DNA from: Lactobacillaceae bacterium UBA5807
Lineage (GTDB): Bacteria; Bacillota; Bacilli; Lactobacillales; Lactobacillaceae
Direction of reading: 5' to 3'
DNA: 44,796 nt
NCBI GenBank assembly: GCA_002418005.1
Contig: DIDF01000029.1
Span: forward strand, 1 to 44,796
Below the pieces are notes generated by a model that did not search any database, had not been told where the DNA came from, and saw only the letters and a list, made by a program, of their open reading frames with translations. Position numbers and translations under genes: made by a program. Of this stretch, positions 23,539 through 31,934 are shown piece by piece (the stretch's first letter is position 1; each line of letters starts with the position of its first letter).

Positions 23539-24957
23539 CTATGCTTCTTGAGTACCTTGAGCCTTAGCAGCTGCTTCTTGATGTCTCTTCAAAAGATCAG
23601 CCTTAACGATAGGTTCGTGGTTTTCCCATTTTCTGTAAACAACCATGCGGATAAGGGAAATAGCATAGATGATAACTGGCATCCAGATAAATGCGAAGTG
23701 AATTCCGGCCATAGTGTGTGCGCTTTGAGTAGCAGCGGCAGCATTGAATCCGTATGAGCCTAAGAATCTAGCAGCGATATAGTTACCAAATCCGGAACCC
23801 ATCTGGATACAGAATGAAGCACCAATAGCAGTTAAGAATCCGTTAGCACGGATACCTGTCTTCCATTCACCAAAGTCAACAGTGTCACCAACCATGGCGA
23901 AGAACATTGTGCAGGCAGAACCAGAACCGATACATGCGATGCACCATGCAACAAGTGAGAATGTAACGTTTGAACCAGCAACACCAATTAGGATGTGGCC
24001 TAACATAGTCAAAGCGAGGAAGAATACGGTAGCGCCCCACTTCTTGAAGATTTTAACAAACAGAGGAACTGAAGCCATTCCGATAACCTGGATAATTGAG
24101 AATCCGTTGAAGACAGAAATCAAAGTCTTGTTACCCATGTTGTATTGGAAGTAATATGGCATAGCTGAGTTTCTAACAATAAATGCAGTCCAGTAAAGCA
24201 AGTTAGCCAAGACGATGATAACCCAAGGCCAGTTGCCTTTTGTAGCTTTGAAACTTTCTTTAATAGTTAAAACTTTTTCACTTGAAATGTTTTGTTCACG
24301 CATATCAACAAATGCGATAAGAACAAGGATGATAGCAACGATGGAATAAATTCCAACGGCCAATGACCAACCTTTTTGAACATTGCTTCCGCCAAGTAAA
24401 CCAGCAAATGGAATGATGAAGGTTACGGCGAAGAAGTTACCAACGTTACCTAAAACCAAACGTACTGAGTTAGCTTGCATTCTTTGATCAGTATCAGCAG
24501 TTAAGTTAGGAAGTACTGAAGTAATAGGAGTAGAAATAGCGGTGTATGATAAGTCGGCTAAGATATAAGTTACACCAGCCCATACAAGTTTAGCAGTTCC
24601 AGTCAAACCTGGAGTATTGAACAGCAACCATACGAAGATACCAAATGGTAATGCCATCCAGAGGAACCAAGGTCTGTTTTTACCATATTTACTGTGAGTG
24701 TGGTCAACTAAGATACCCATAACAGGAGCAGCAATGGCATCAAAGAAACGACCTAACAGAAGTAATCCACCGGCAACTCCAGCGGTTAAACCAAAGACGT
24801 TGGTGAAGAAGTAAAGCATGTATGAAGAAATAATACAGTAAAGTAAGTTTCCGGCCATATCAGTAAAGCCGTAGGTTATCTTTCTGTGCCAAGGTAAAAC
24901 ATCTTTAACGAGCTTTTGAGCTGAGTTTACGTTGGCGTCATTTGCGTTTGAACTCAT
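23539..24957 (-). CDS. GPH family glycoside/pentoside cation symporter
   Basis: A 472-residue membrane carrier with about 12 hydrophobic segments. It has the GPH/MFS_2 hallmarks: ITYGFTDMAGNLLYCIISSY near the N-terminus, GRFFDAIAAPVMGILVDHT, YGKNRPWFLW, and in the second half GSGSACTMFFAMVGDTVDFGEW followed by ANGFLTAIGASF. These carriers import glycosides or oligosaccharides with Na+ or H+. Context (GH127 beside it, secreted glycosidases, AraC regulator) suggests an arabinose-containing di- or oligosaccharide. ATG 24957 has SD GGAGGT. Divergent from the AraC gene across a 355-bp region with cre boxes and operators. Confidence 0.9.
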   Translation of the reverse strand: MSSNANDANVNSAQKLVKDVLPWHRKITYGFTDMAGNLLYCIISSYMLYFFTNVFGLTAGVAGGLLLLGRFFDAIAAPVMGILVDHTHSKYGKNRPWFLWMALPFGIFVWLLFNTPGLTGTAKLVWAGVTYILADLSYTAISTPITSVLPNLTADTDQRMQANSVRLVLGNVGNFFAVTFIIPFAGLLGGSNVQKGWSLAVGIYSIVAIILVLIAFVDMREQNISSEKVLTIKESFKATKGNWPWVIIVLANLLYWTAFIVRNSAMPYYFQYNMGNKTLISVFNGFSIIQVIGMASVPLFVKIFKKWGATVFFLALTMLGHILIGVAGSNVTFSLVAWCIACIGSGSACTMFFAMVGDTVDFGEWKTGIRANGFLTAIGASFCIQMGSGFGNYIAARFLGSYGFNAAAATQSAHTMAGIHFAFIWMPVIIYAISLIRMVVYRKWENHEPIVKADLLKRHQEAAAKAQGTQEA

Positions 24958-24982
24958 AAATTAAAACCTCCATATAAATTAT

Positions 24983-24996
24983 TTAAAACGCTTACA
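24983..24996 (-). promoter_or_regulatory. cre-like box upstream of the GPH symporter
   Basis: On the minus strand TGTAAGCGTTTTAA, one mismatch to TGWAANCGNTNWCA, 25 bp before the start. Weaker cre-like sequences are at 25122-25135 (GGTAAGCGTTTCCA) and near 25206-25222 in the same divergent region. Confidence 0.55.
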
Positions 24997-25166
24997 AGAA
25001 ACTAAAAAAATAAAAGAAAATCGAAATTATTGCAAATACCTAAAGCTTAAAAACTTCATCCCCATTCCCTTTATAAAAATAATCAATGTTGCCAATCAAC
25101 ATTTCTTTTTACATTTTTCATGGTAAGCGTTTCCAACCTTAAAAAAAGGTCTATAATTGCAAATGT

Positions 25167-25186
25167 GGTAATCATTTCCGACTATG
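25167..25186. promoter_or_regulatory. AraC-type operator candidate 1 in the divergent region
   Basis: GGTAATCATTTCCGACTATG, sharing the ATTTCCGACTA core with the site at 23331. A TTGACA sequence follows at 25191. Confidence 0.55.
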
Positions 25187-25228
25187 TCTCTTGACAGATA
25201 GGCTTTTGGTAACGGTTTCAGTACGTTT

Positions 25229-25244
25229 GGTTACCATTTCCTAC
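25229..25244. promoter_or_regulatory. AraC-type operator candidate 2 in the divergent region
   Basis: GGTTACCATTTCCTAC, the weakest copy of the repeated core (one change in CCGAC). Confidence 0.45.
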
Positions 25245-25274
25245 TTTTCACAAAGCCCTCTATCAAGCATGTTT

Positions 25275-25290
25275 AGTAACTATTTCCGAC
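25275..25290. promoter_or_regulatory. AraC-type operator candidate 3, next to the araC-like start
   Basis: AGTAACTATTTCCGAC ends 6 bp before the SD (AAGGAGG) of the AraC-type gene, well placed for autoregulation. Confidence 0.55.
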
Positions 25291-25312
25291 GTCTCGAAGG
25301 AGGCAAAATAAA

Positions 25313-26263
25313 ATGAAATTTTTTACATTCACTCTCGAAAAAACTGTGTTATTTTATAAAGGTGGTGAATTTCAGGCCAAAGGGCCTTGGCGCCACCGAG
25401 CATTTGTCCACAAAGGTGACTATGAAATAATTTATTGTGTCAACGGTCCAATTTATATTCAAGTTGGTGAAGACAAATTTACTGTCAATAATGGCCAAAT
25501 TTTAATTGTCCCACCATTTGTTAAATTCGAAGGCTATGCAGACTCAAAAGGAAACGTTGATTTTTATTGGCTGCACTTTTTCTCCCAATACAAAGAAGAC
25601 ACATTCCTCGCAGATCCGGACAAACTAAAAGAAGACCTGAAAAATAAGAAGATCAAAAAACACACCGTTACGATGCCGGAGTGCTTCAAGCCTAGCAATG
25701 GTCAGCAGTCTTTAATTTTACTTCACCAGATTCTTTCAATTCACGATGACCTTTCTTATGTTGAAGAGCGGGATTATTTAACTTCAGCATTATTGATTCA
25801 ACTTTTCAAATCCTTCCTATATAAGCAAGAAACTACTGAAGAAAGTACGCGGATGAATTATATCAAGGAATGGATTCGAGCTAACATGTCTACCGAACTG
25901 ACTGTTTCAGAAATTGCCGATCGAATTCATTTGAACCCTGATTACCTCACAAGGTTATTTAAGAAGTATACCGGAATGACTACCCTTCAATATATCAATT
26001 CCCTCAAAATTGAAGTTGCGTCTCTTCTATTAATAAGAACCGAAAAGTCCATCAAGGAAATTTCTGATTTGGCATACTTCTCTGATCCAAAGATCTTCAT
26101 GAGAAGATTTAAACGAGAAACTGGTTTGTCACCAACAGAATATCGTAATTCCAACAATATGATTCACCTGAACAATCCGCACGTTGATCCACAAATCCCA
26201 ATTCCAAAGCGAATTGCGGATGCAATTGATTACATCCCAGAAAATGGCGAAATTCCAGAATAA
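25313..26263 (+). CDS. AraC family transcriptional regulator of the glycoside locus
   Basis: A 316-residue regulator. The N-terminal cupin-like sensor (about 1-170) includes HKGDYEIIYCVNGPIYIQVG, GQILIVPPFVKFEGY and FYWLHFF. The C-terminal AraC DNA-binding domain (182-280) has two helix-turn-helices: LTVSEIADRIHLNPDYLTRL and SIKEISDLAYFSDPKIFMRR, ending GLSPTEYRN. Divergent from the GPH symporter; three ATTTCCGAC-type repeats lie in the shared region and one upstream of GH127, its likely targets. Probable activator in response to an arabinoside. SD AAGGAGG. Confidence 0.9.
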   Translation: MKFFTFTLEKTVLFYKGGEFQAKGPWRHRAFVHKGDYEIIYCVNGPIYIQVGEDKFTVNNGQILIVPPFVKFEGYADSKGNVDFYWLHFFSQYKEDTFLADPDKLKEDLKNKKIKKHTVTMPECFKPSNGQQSLILLHQILSIHDDLSYVEERDYLTSALLIQLFKSFLYKQETTEESTRMNYIKEWIRANMSTELTVSEIADRIHLNPDYLTRLFKKYTGMTTLQYINSLKIEVASLLLIRTEKSIKEISDLAYFSDPKIFMRRFKRETGLSPTEYRNSNNMIHLNNPHVDPQIPIPKRIADAIDYIPENGEIPE

Positions 26264-26277
26264 TAAGGAGAGAAATT

Positions 26278-26478
26278 ATGTTTAACAAAATGGTTGGGGG
26301 CCAATCCCTAGTATCATGGATTTTACAGGTAATTTTAGTTATCACAGCATGGCTGGTAGTAGATAAGACAATCCCAAGAAATGTGCCAACTCTGGTGGTT
26401 GTGGGAATATTGATTATTCTGACCTACATGAGTTTGGCCCGTGATGGGAAGATGAGAAATAAGAGTAAGTGGAATTAG
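26278..26478 (+). CDS. Small two-helix membrane protein
   Basis: A 66-residue protein with two hydrophobic segments (SWILQVILVITAWLVV and PTLVVVGILIILTYMSL) and a basic C-terminus (KMRNKSKWN). Function unknown. It starts 14 bp after the AraC-type gene with SD AAGGAGAG, so it is probably co-expressed. Its stop codon overlaps the first base pairs of a family A hairpin repeat. Confidence 0.65.
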   Translation: MFNKMVGGQSLVSWILQVILVITAWLVVDKTIPRNVPTLVVVGILIILTYMSLARDGKMRNKSKWN

Positions 26479-26600
26479 AGTGCGCACAAAGGCGTTTAGA
26501 TCCCGGAGAATAAGCTGCAAAAATTGGATTGAGTCCTGATTTTGGACTTGATCCAATTTTTGTCCTTATTTGCAGGGATCTGCCCTGCGAAGCACGTTTT
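26477..26600. repeat. Family A hairpin repeat, copy 3
   Basis: AGAGTGC start and GCACGTTTTTA end. Inner arms GGAGAATAAGCTGCAAAAATTGGA.. and its inverted partner (..CCAATTTTTGTCCTTATTTGCAG) surround the apex CCTGATTTTGG. The body is a continuous imperfect hairpin. First of four copies that abut each other with 2-4 bp between; the array 26477-26998 fills the gap between the two flanking genes and holds no other feature I can see. Confidence 0.8.
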
Positions 26601-26604
26601 TACT

Positions 26605-26756
26605 AGAGTGCGAGTAGGGACGGTTTGAGGCCGTGGGCTAGTCTGCTGATATAGGGAAATCCTGGTTTTGGATTTTTCTATATTAGCTGTTAGCCTCAGA
26701 CCTCAGTCCCGTCCCCAATAGGCTAGACGCTTCGCGGTCGTCGGAGCACGTTTTTA
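26605..26756. repeat. Family A hairpin repeat, copy 4 (long form)
   Basis: AGAGTGC start, GCACGTTTTTA end, 152 bp. GGGACGGTTTGAGG pairs with CCTCAG.CCCGTCC; the apex is CCTGGTTTTGG. It carries an extra 3' module ATAGGCTAGACGCTTCGCGG.. shared only with copy 8. Confidence 0.8.
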
Positions 26757-26758
26757 TT

Positions 26759-26878
26759 AGAGTGCGGAAAGGAGTGCCTTGGCCCGGTTGAAATAAGCTC
26801 GAACAGTAATAATTCCGGTTCTGGATTTTTACTGGTTGAGTTTATTTCTTTAGGGCCAGCTCCTTGGAGCACGTTTTA
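26759..26878. repeat. Family A hairpin repeat, copy 5
   Basis: 120 bp, AGAGTGCGGAAAGGAG start and CTCCTTGGAGCACGTTTTA end. Arms include GGCCCGGTTGAAATAAGCTC and GAGTTTATTTCTTTAGGGCC. Apex CCGGTTCTGG. Nearly the same as copy 7 5 kb away. Confidence 0.85.
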
Positions 26879-26881
26879 ACC

Positions 26882-26998
26882 AGAGTGCAAAAGTGAGCGC
26901 TTTGACCCGGCTGAAATCAGGAGAACAAACAGAAATCCCGAATTTGGATTTTTGTTTGTTCTCCTGATTTCTTTAGAGCCTGCTCACTTTTGCACGTC
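26882..26998. repeat. Family A hairpin repeat, copy 6
   Basis: AGAGTGCAAAAGTGAGC start and GCTCACTTTTGCACG end, a perfect 14-bp outer arm. GGAGAACAAACA/TGTTTGTTCTCC encloses the apex CCCGAATTTGG. Confidence 0.85.
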
Positions 26999-27028
26999 TC
27001 AGCTATATAAAAATATCGCAGAATACAA

Positions 27029-27057
27029 AAAAGTCGAGACCAAAAATCCCGACTTTT
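27029..27057 (-). terminator. Terminator of the esterase gene
   Basis: AAAAGTCG/CGACTTTT stem with a 13-nt loop, T-run on the minus strand, 23 bp past the stop codon at 27080. Confidence 0.8.
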
Positions 27058-27079
27058 CATATTCCAAATTATTTTCAAT

Positions 27080-27907
27080 TTACTTAGCCGCCTCAACCTC
27101 CGGCAACTCGCTAGCAACCTTGCCAACTTCTTTATCCAAAAAAGCCAAAGTCAACGCTAAAGCCTGATCAGCATACCCTTTAGCATGCTTATGTCCGGGA
27201 ATAAACTGAGTAATCACCGGAACGTTGAACTTTAATAGCTGTTCTTGCATTTGAAATACCCCACTGTTCGGCACAAATTCATCCATCGAATTGGCCAGAA
27301 GCATTGGCGCAGTATCACCATCAATGCGGTGAACCAATGAAGCATCTTTAATTTTAATTGGATCATCGGTTAAATAATTCAACAGAAACCATTTGTAAAA
27401 TGGATCATCAGCGCCAGTTTGGTCAATCTTGGCACTAGCTTGGTTAAAGTTCTGCGTCTGAGTGAAATGAGGAACGATATCTTGATGTTTACTAAGCCAG
27501 TCATCGATATCAAAAATGCCTGACCATGAAGCTGCCGGCAAATGTTCTTTAATAGCCATTTCTGCTGCTAAATTTCCGCCGGCAGAAGATCCCCAAACAC
27601 CAAACTTAGTTCGATCAAAATCATATTGCGAATCTTGGATCCAATGAACGGCCGTTTGAATATCAACATGAGCTGCCGGATAGGTATTTTTCGGCGCGAT
27701 TCGATAATTTGGCGTGAAGACTAAATACCCGTGTTCCGCAAATAATGTGGAAATGTCGGCATCTTTAGCTTTATCACCACGAAACCAACCGCCACCGTGA
27801 ATATCCATCAAAGCTCCTTTTTGAGGGATTGTCGGATCTTGATAGACATCTAATTTCAAATCTAAATCTTTGTCATAAACAACATCTTTTTCAACTTTTA
27901 CTGACAT
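27080..27907 (-). CDS. Alpha/beta hydrolase, HSL/BD-FAE-like esterase
   Basis: A 275-residue cytosolic esterase. The oxyanion motif HGGGW is at 37-41, the nucleophile Ser108 in GSSAGGN, the acid Asp209 in NSMDEFVP and the base His239 or His241 in GHKHAKGY. Strand YLVFTPNYRIAP and FGVWGSSAGGNLAAE are typical of acetyl esterase/carboxylesterase lipases. Substrate unknown; deacylation of plant polysaccharide side chains is possible given the neighbouring glycan genes, but that is speculation. ATG 27907 follows GGGAGG at good distance; the longer upstream frame is not used. Confidence 0.85.
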   Translation of the reverse strand: MSVKVEKDVVYDKDLDLKLDVYQDPTIPQKGALMDIHGGGWFRGDKAKDADISTLFAEHGYLVFTPNYRIAPKNTYPAAHVDIQTAVHWIQDSQYDFDRTKFGVWGSSAGGNLAAEMAIKEHLPAASWSGIFDIDDWLSKHQDIVPHFTQTQNFNQASAKIDQTGADDPFYKWFLLNYLTDDPIKIKDASLVHRIDGDTAPMLLANSMDEFVPNSGVFQMQEQLLKFNVPVITQFIPGHKHAKGYADQALALTLAFLDKEVGKVASELPEVEAAK

Positions 27908-28014
27908 ATTAATTCCTCCCATCAAAATGGTAAGCAAACAATTTTTCATTTGGGGTCATTTTAGCTCATCCATTTTAAAAAAGGTTGAATCTTTACTTTA
28001 TTAAGGAAACAAAA

Positions 28015-28050
28015 AAAGCGTTGTAAAATCTCAGTGATTTTACAGCGTTT
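28015..28050 (-). terminator. Terminator of the secreted beta-propeller-like protein gene
   Basis: AAAGCGTTGTAAAATC pairs with GATTTTACAGCGTTT; T7 on the minus strand. Confidence 0.88.
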
Positions 28051-28090
28051 CTAAAGTTTTGAAAAACATTTATTTTAACTTTTCGTTCAA

Positions 28091-29614
28091 TTAATTAAGC
28101 GGATCTGATGACTTCAAAATCTCCGCTGGCCATAATGTCATCAAGTATCCATATCCTGCTCGATCAAAGGTCAACGACTCAAATTCCTTTAGGGAATCAA
28201 AAGCTTGGTAATGAACGTCGTTAGGACTGAATTTACTCTTTCTGATACTATTTGCCGGAACTGAAGTCAAGATATCGTCAGAAATGAAGTACAACCTGTT
28301 GTTTGCTTGATTTACCGCAATGCCTTGATTAGTGGCGCCACCACGATTGCCGATGGCATCCATGCAAGCTGAGAATGACACACCATCTTGATCTAATCGA
28401 CCATAGAAGAACATGTAGCCATCACCGGTTTTTCTGCCCCAATAAGCATTACCATTGGCATCAAATGCCAAGGTATGAAGCTGTAGATTTGAAACTTTAC
28501 CATTGTTACTATGAAGCATCTTGAAGTTATATTCTCGAATTGGCTTTAAAGTATTTGGATCCATTTCCAAAACAACGTTATTTTGATCAGTCTTCAAATC
28601 ACTTAAAGTATCGTCTTCTTCAAGGTACAGATGCTGGTTGGCCGGATTAAAAGTTAATGTCTGACCGTGACCGATATTAACTGATGGACTTAAGGTAAAG
28701 CATTGAGCAATATCAGCATACTTAAACATTTCCGGATTTTGAGCTTTTACTGCATCAATTTGATCCTGAGCTGACGACATTTGACCTTGATAATTGGAAA
28801 TGTCCTTGTTATATCCGGCAACTTTAGCTTTGTGACCCTGATAAGATTTACTCCAATGAGCCATCTTGGCAACCGCATTCTTGTAACTCTTAGAATTTTT
28901 GGCGTACTTAGACTTCTTATTTTTCCAGTAGTTATACCATTTTTGCGCATTATTTTGATAAGTTTCTTGGGTATCCTGCTTGGATTTGGTTTCGTTAATT
29001 TTATCAGTTAAATCAGATACCGTGTTCAGTGAATCCTGAATCCCATATTCAACCTGATCAAAGGCATTGTTATTGGCCATCCCCTGTGTCGTATAAGGGT
29101 TAAAGTAATCAAATGCCTTCCAAATTGTGGAAACACTTTTGTCGCCGCCAAGCTGTTTTAATTTAGCCATATCAAGCTTTGCGACACATCCCTGATTAGT
29201 ACCTGATCCATTAGATTCAACAAAATAAAGATTACCATCATTATCCATCGTGACACTTTGGAAATTACCATGCTGATAATTAGAAACGTTGAAACCATCC
29301 GGCATATAAAATAATGTTGAGAAAGTATTATCTTGTGAACTGCCGTCAATTGTTGAAAAGACATCACTGCTTGATGTGTCATTTGATTTGACGTATTTTC
29401 GCGACATATTCCCTGTCGGACCAACATTTTGGACCATGTTGATATCATTTTGGTTATAATCTTTTAGAACATTACCTTCATTTACTTGAGTAATCGATCC
29501 GGCACTGCCTGGATTTGCGATGACGTCCGCACTAGCAGTTTGACTGCTGGCCCCCCAGACGCCAAATGAAGCAAAAGCAATCGCCAGGACTGCGATTTTC
29601 TTAAATTTAATCAT
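28091..29614 (-). CDS. Secreted beta-propeller-like protein with coiled-coil insertion
   Basis: A 507-residue exported protein. Signal peptide about 1-29 (IAVLAIAFASFGVWGASSQT, then ASADV). Repeated blade-like strands occur before and after a central insertion: FQSVTMDNDGNLYFVES, LTFNPANQHLYLEED, LHTLAFDANGNAYWG, GIAVNQANNRLYFISD and SLTFDRAGYGYLMTLW. The insertion (about 190-295) is highly charged and helical (SDLTDKINETKSKQDTQE, KNKKSKYAKNSKSYKNAV, DISNYQGQMSSAQDQID), probably a coiled coil. No anchor motif. Function unknown; a wall-associated binding protein is plausible. ATG 29614 is preferred over one two codons upstream for its spacing from GGGGTGG. Confidence 0.75.
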   Translation of the reverse strand: MIKFKKIAVLAIAFASFGVWGASSQTASADVIANPGSAGSITQVNEGNVLKDYNQNDINMVQNVGPTGNMSRKYVKSNDTSSSDVFSTIDGSSQDNTFSTLFYMPDGFNVSNYQHGNFQSVTMDNDGNLYFVESNGSGTNQGCVAKLDMAKLKQLGGDKSVSTIWKAFDYFNPYTTQGMANNNAFDQVEYGIQDSLNTVSDLTDKINETKSKQDTQETYQNNAQKWYNYWKNKKSKYAKNSKSYKNAVAKMAHWSKSYQGHKAKVAGYNKDISNYQGQMSSAQDQIDAVKAQNPEMFKYADIAQCFTLSPSVNIGHGQTLTFNPANQHLYLEEDDTLSDLKTDQNNVVLEMDPNTLKPIREYNFKMLHSNNGKVSNLQLHTLAFDANGNAYWGRKTGDGYMFFYGRLDQDGVSFSACMDAIGNRGGATNQGIAVNQANNRLYFISDDILTSVPANSIRKSKFSPNDVHYQAFDSLKEFESLTFDRAGYGYLMTLWPAEILKSSDPLN

Positions 29615-29749
29615 TAGCATCCCACCCCAATTCTAGTTAATACAGCTTTCATTTTATACGTTTGCCAACCCAATGTGCAAGAATCGAGAAATTTATTAAG
29701 TAAATGAAAGGAATGTAATGCTGAGGTAATAATATTTAACAAGGCTCAA

Positions 29750-29863
29750 GGGTGAAAAAGCAGCATACTGCCCTTGGCATGAGCACTAAAAAGCGTTCAG
29801 CCCAAAACAGGGTTAAACGCTTTTTGAAACTTGGGCTACGCATGCTAAACGCTTGCTTAACCA
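29750..29863. repeat. Family B hairpin repeat, copy 1
   Basis: Nested hairpin: inner arms AAAAAGCGTT..CCC and GGG..AACGCTTTTT around AAAACA, middle arms GCATG/CATGC, outer arms AGCA/TGCT and GGTG/CCAC. Conserved words shared with copy 2 are AGCACT.AAAAGCG, ACAGG and GCTAA.CGC. It follows the SDR stop codon (29866) and may also act as its terminator. Confidence 0.65.
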
Positions 29864-29865
29864 CT

Positions 29866-30723
29866 CTATCGATTTCTAGACTCCGTTCTATTCACAATCT
29901 TTTGCGCATACTTCATAATTCCAGTCATCATGGCATCAAAAGCTTTATCAGGAAGCAGTTTTCTTGCCGTCAATAATGCCTTTGCGCCGGATCCGCCAGA
30001 ATATCTGGTCTTTGGATTCTTTGAAAAAGCGGCCAAGTCAACCATTCTAGCAACCACCATCGGTTTTGAAGAAAACTGATAAGCTAATTTAAAGAAGTCA
30101 GCCGTCTTTCTTGCCATTGTGGCATACGGCCCATCACCAGATGAAGCAACCATCTTGTCCATGGCAATGCCTTCCCAATTAGAATGAATAGCACCTGGTT
30201 CAATTAAAGTGACATGGATTCCAAATGGTTTGAGCTCGAGTCTTAAAGCATCGCTCATTCCTTCAACGGCAAACTTTGAACCAACATACCAACTGCCTAG
30301 CAAACTAGCTACTTTACCGTCAACTGAAGACAAATTAATTATTCTACCGGACTCTTGTTTTCTCATAATCGGCAGGACCGCCTGAATCATTTTCATCATG
30401 CCAAAGACGTTAACCTTAAATTGGTATTCGCCTTCCTTGATATCAACTTCTTCAAGAGCGCCAAAAGAACCATAACCGGCATTATTAACCAAAACATCAA
30501 TGCGGCCAGCTTCTTCAAAAATTTCACTAACAGCTTCATCAATGCTGTCATAATCGGAAACATCAACATACTTTGTGTGAATCCCAAGATCATCAAGATC
30601 ATTCATCGCATTGACTCTTCTGGCCAAAGCGTAAACATTCATTCCATTTCGCTTTAAATGTCTGGCAATTTCCTTGCCAATTCCTGAAGATGCACCGGTA
30701 ACAATCGCTACTTTTCTTTCCAT
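29866..30723 (-). CDS. SDR family oxidoreductase
   Basis: A 285-residue classical SDR. Cofactor motif TGASSGIG (9-16), NNAGYGSFG (80-88), catalytic Ser133 (NLSS) and Tyr146-x3-Lys150 (WYVGSKFAVEG). The long C-terminus (KTADFFKLAYQFSSKP..) is typical of the retinol dehydrogenase-like branch. Position-37 region LARR favours NADP(H). Substrate unknown. Start ATG 30723 with AGGCTTTC-type weak site (GGCGGGAGGC upstream). Confidence 0.85.
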   Translation of the reverse strand: MERKVAIVTGASSGIGKEIARHLKRNGMNVYALARRVNAMNDLDDLGIHTKYVDVSDYDSIDEAVSEIFEEAGRIDVLVNNAGYGSFGALEEVDIKEGEYQFKVNVFGMMKMIQAVLPIMRKQESGRIINLSSVDGKVASLLGSWYVGSKFAVEGMSDALRLELKPFGIHVTLIEPGAIHSNWEGIAMDKMVASSGDGPYATMARKTADFFKLAYQFSSKPMVVARMVDLAAFSKNPKTRYSGGSGAKALLTARKLLPDKAFDAMMTGIMKYAQKIVNRTESRNR

Positions 30724-30960
30724 AAGAAAGCCTCCCGCCGGTTTAGATTTTTTAATGTTTAAAGGACAATTTCATTATACAGCAGCACTGAGCAAGGGGT
30801 TTCAAATAAGAGTATCCAGCTAGATTTTGAAACTGGAAATTCTACTAGTTAAATAAGGGTATTTAATGAAATATAATTATTTAATTATTATAGCCATGAG
30901 GTATAATTAGTTATAATTTACCGTTGGATAATTATTGTTCAATACTGGGGAGGGATCATG

Positions 30961-31809
30961 ATGGCTCTAACAGATACATATACTCTTTCAAACGGACTAA
31001 AAATTCCGGTGATCGGATTTGGCACTTGGCAATCCCAAGACGGCCAACAAGCCTATAATGCTGTGCTTTGGGCGTTAAAAGCCGGCTATCTCCATATCGA
31101 CACTGCCGCGGCTTATGGCAACGAAAAAAGTGTGGGCAAAGCAATCAAGGACAGTGGTGTCAACCGAGAAGATTTGTTTGTCACTACTAAACTTTGGAAT
31201 GCGGACCATGGATACGATAGAACAAAAAAGGCCTTCCAACAGTCTCTAGATAATCTGGGCTTAGACTATGTCGATCTTTACTTAATCCACTGGCCAAATC
31301 CAGTTAACTTCAGAGATAATTGGCAGGAAATGAACGCGCAGTCTTGGAAGGCAATGGAAGAGTTTTACAAGGATGGCAGAGCACGGGCAATTGGTGTTTC
31401 CAACTTTAGGCCAAAACACATCGATGCATTGCTTGAAACCGCAAATGAAGCGCCGATGGTTGATCAAATGTTCATTAACCCGTCTGACATGCAGCCAGAT
31501 ATCACTTTATACAACGATCAAAATAACATTTTAACTGAAGCATACAGTCCTTTGGGAACCGGAAAGATTTTTCAGATAAAAGAATTAAACGATATTGCCG
31601 CTAAGTATAATAAAACCCCAGCGCAAATTGTCATTCGCTGGTCGCTGGAAAATGGCTTTTTACCATTACCAAAATCAGTTCACGAAAAGTACATTAAAGA
31701 AAATGCCGATGTGTTTGATTTTGAATTAGAACAAAAAGACATTGAAACCATTGATGGATTTAGAGGAAAAGCCGGCTTGGCAATGGATCCGGATGAGACG
31801 CCATTTTAA
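30961..31809 (+). CDS. Aldo/keto reductase
   Basis: A 282-residue NADPH-dependent carbonyl reductase of the AKR5 type (2,5-diketo-gluconate reductase/glyoxal reductase-like). Catalytic tetrad: Asp47 and Tyr52 (HIDTAAAYGNE), Lys77 (TTKLWN), His110 (LIHWPN). GVSNFRPKHI and a C-terminal LPLPKSV cofactor site are present. ATG 30961 fits GGGGAGG better than the ATG immediately before it. Upstream 30902-30917 has two TATAAT boxes within a dyad GGTATAATTA..TAATTTACC, a possible regulator site. Confidence 0.9.
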   Translation: MALTDTYTLSNGLKIPVIGFGTWQSQDGQQAYNAVLWALKAGYLHIDTAAAYGNEKSVGKAIKDSGVNREDLFVTTKLWNADHGYDRTKKAFQQSLDNLGLDYVDLYLIHWPNPVNFRDNWQEMNAQSWKAMEEFYKDGRARAIGVSNFRPKHIDALLETANEAPMVDQMFINPSDMQPDITLYNDQNNILTEAYSPLGTGKIFQIKELNDIAAKYNKTPAQIVIRWSLENGFLPLPKSVHEKYIKENADVFDFELEQKDIETIDGFRGKAGLAMDPDETPF

Positions 31810-31811
31810 CT

Positions 31812-31929
31812 AGAGTGCGGAAAGGAGCGCTTTGGCCCGGCTGAAATAAGCCCAACCAGTAATAATCCCGGTTCTGGGTTTTTACTGGTTGGGCTTATTT
31901 CTTTAGGGCCAGCTCCTTGGAGCACGTTT
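31812..31929. repeat. Family A hairpin repeat, copy 7
   Basis: 118 bp, AGAGTGCGGAAAGGAG start and GAGCACGTTTC end; arms GAAATAAGCCCAACCAGTAA and TTACTGGTTGGGCTTATTTC; apex CCCGGTTCTGGG. Begins 2 bp after the aldo/keto reductase stop codon. Confidence 0.88.
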
Positions 31930-31934
31930 CAGCT

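Noticed and set aside
26477..26998. Four consecutive repeats as a CRISPR array
   Set aside because: The units are 117-152 bp hairpins with variable arms and 2-4 bp between them; there are no spacers and no cas genes.
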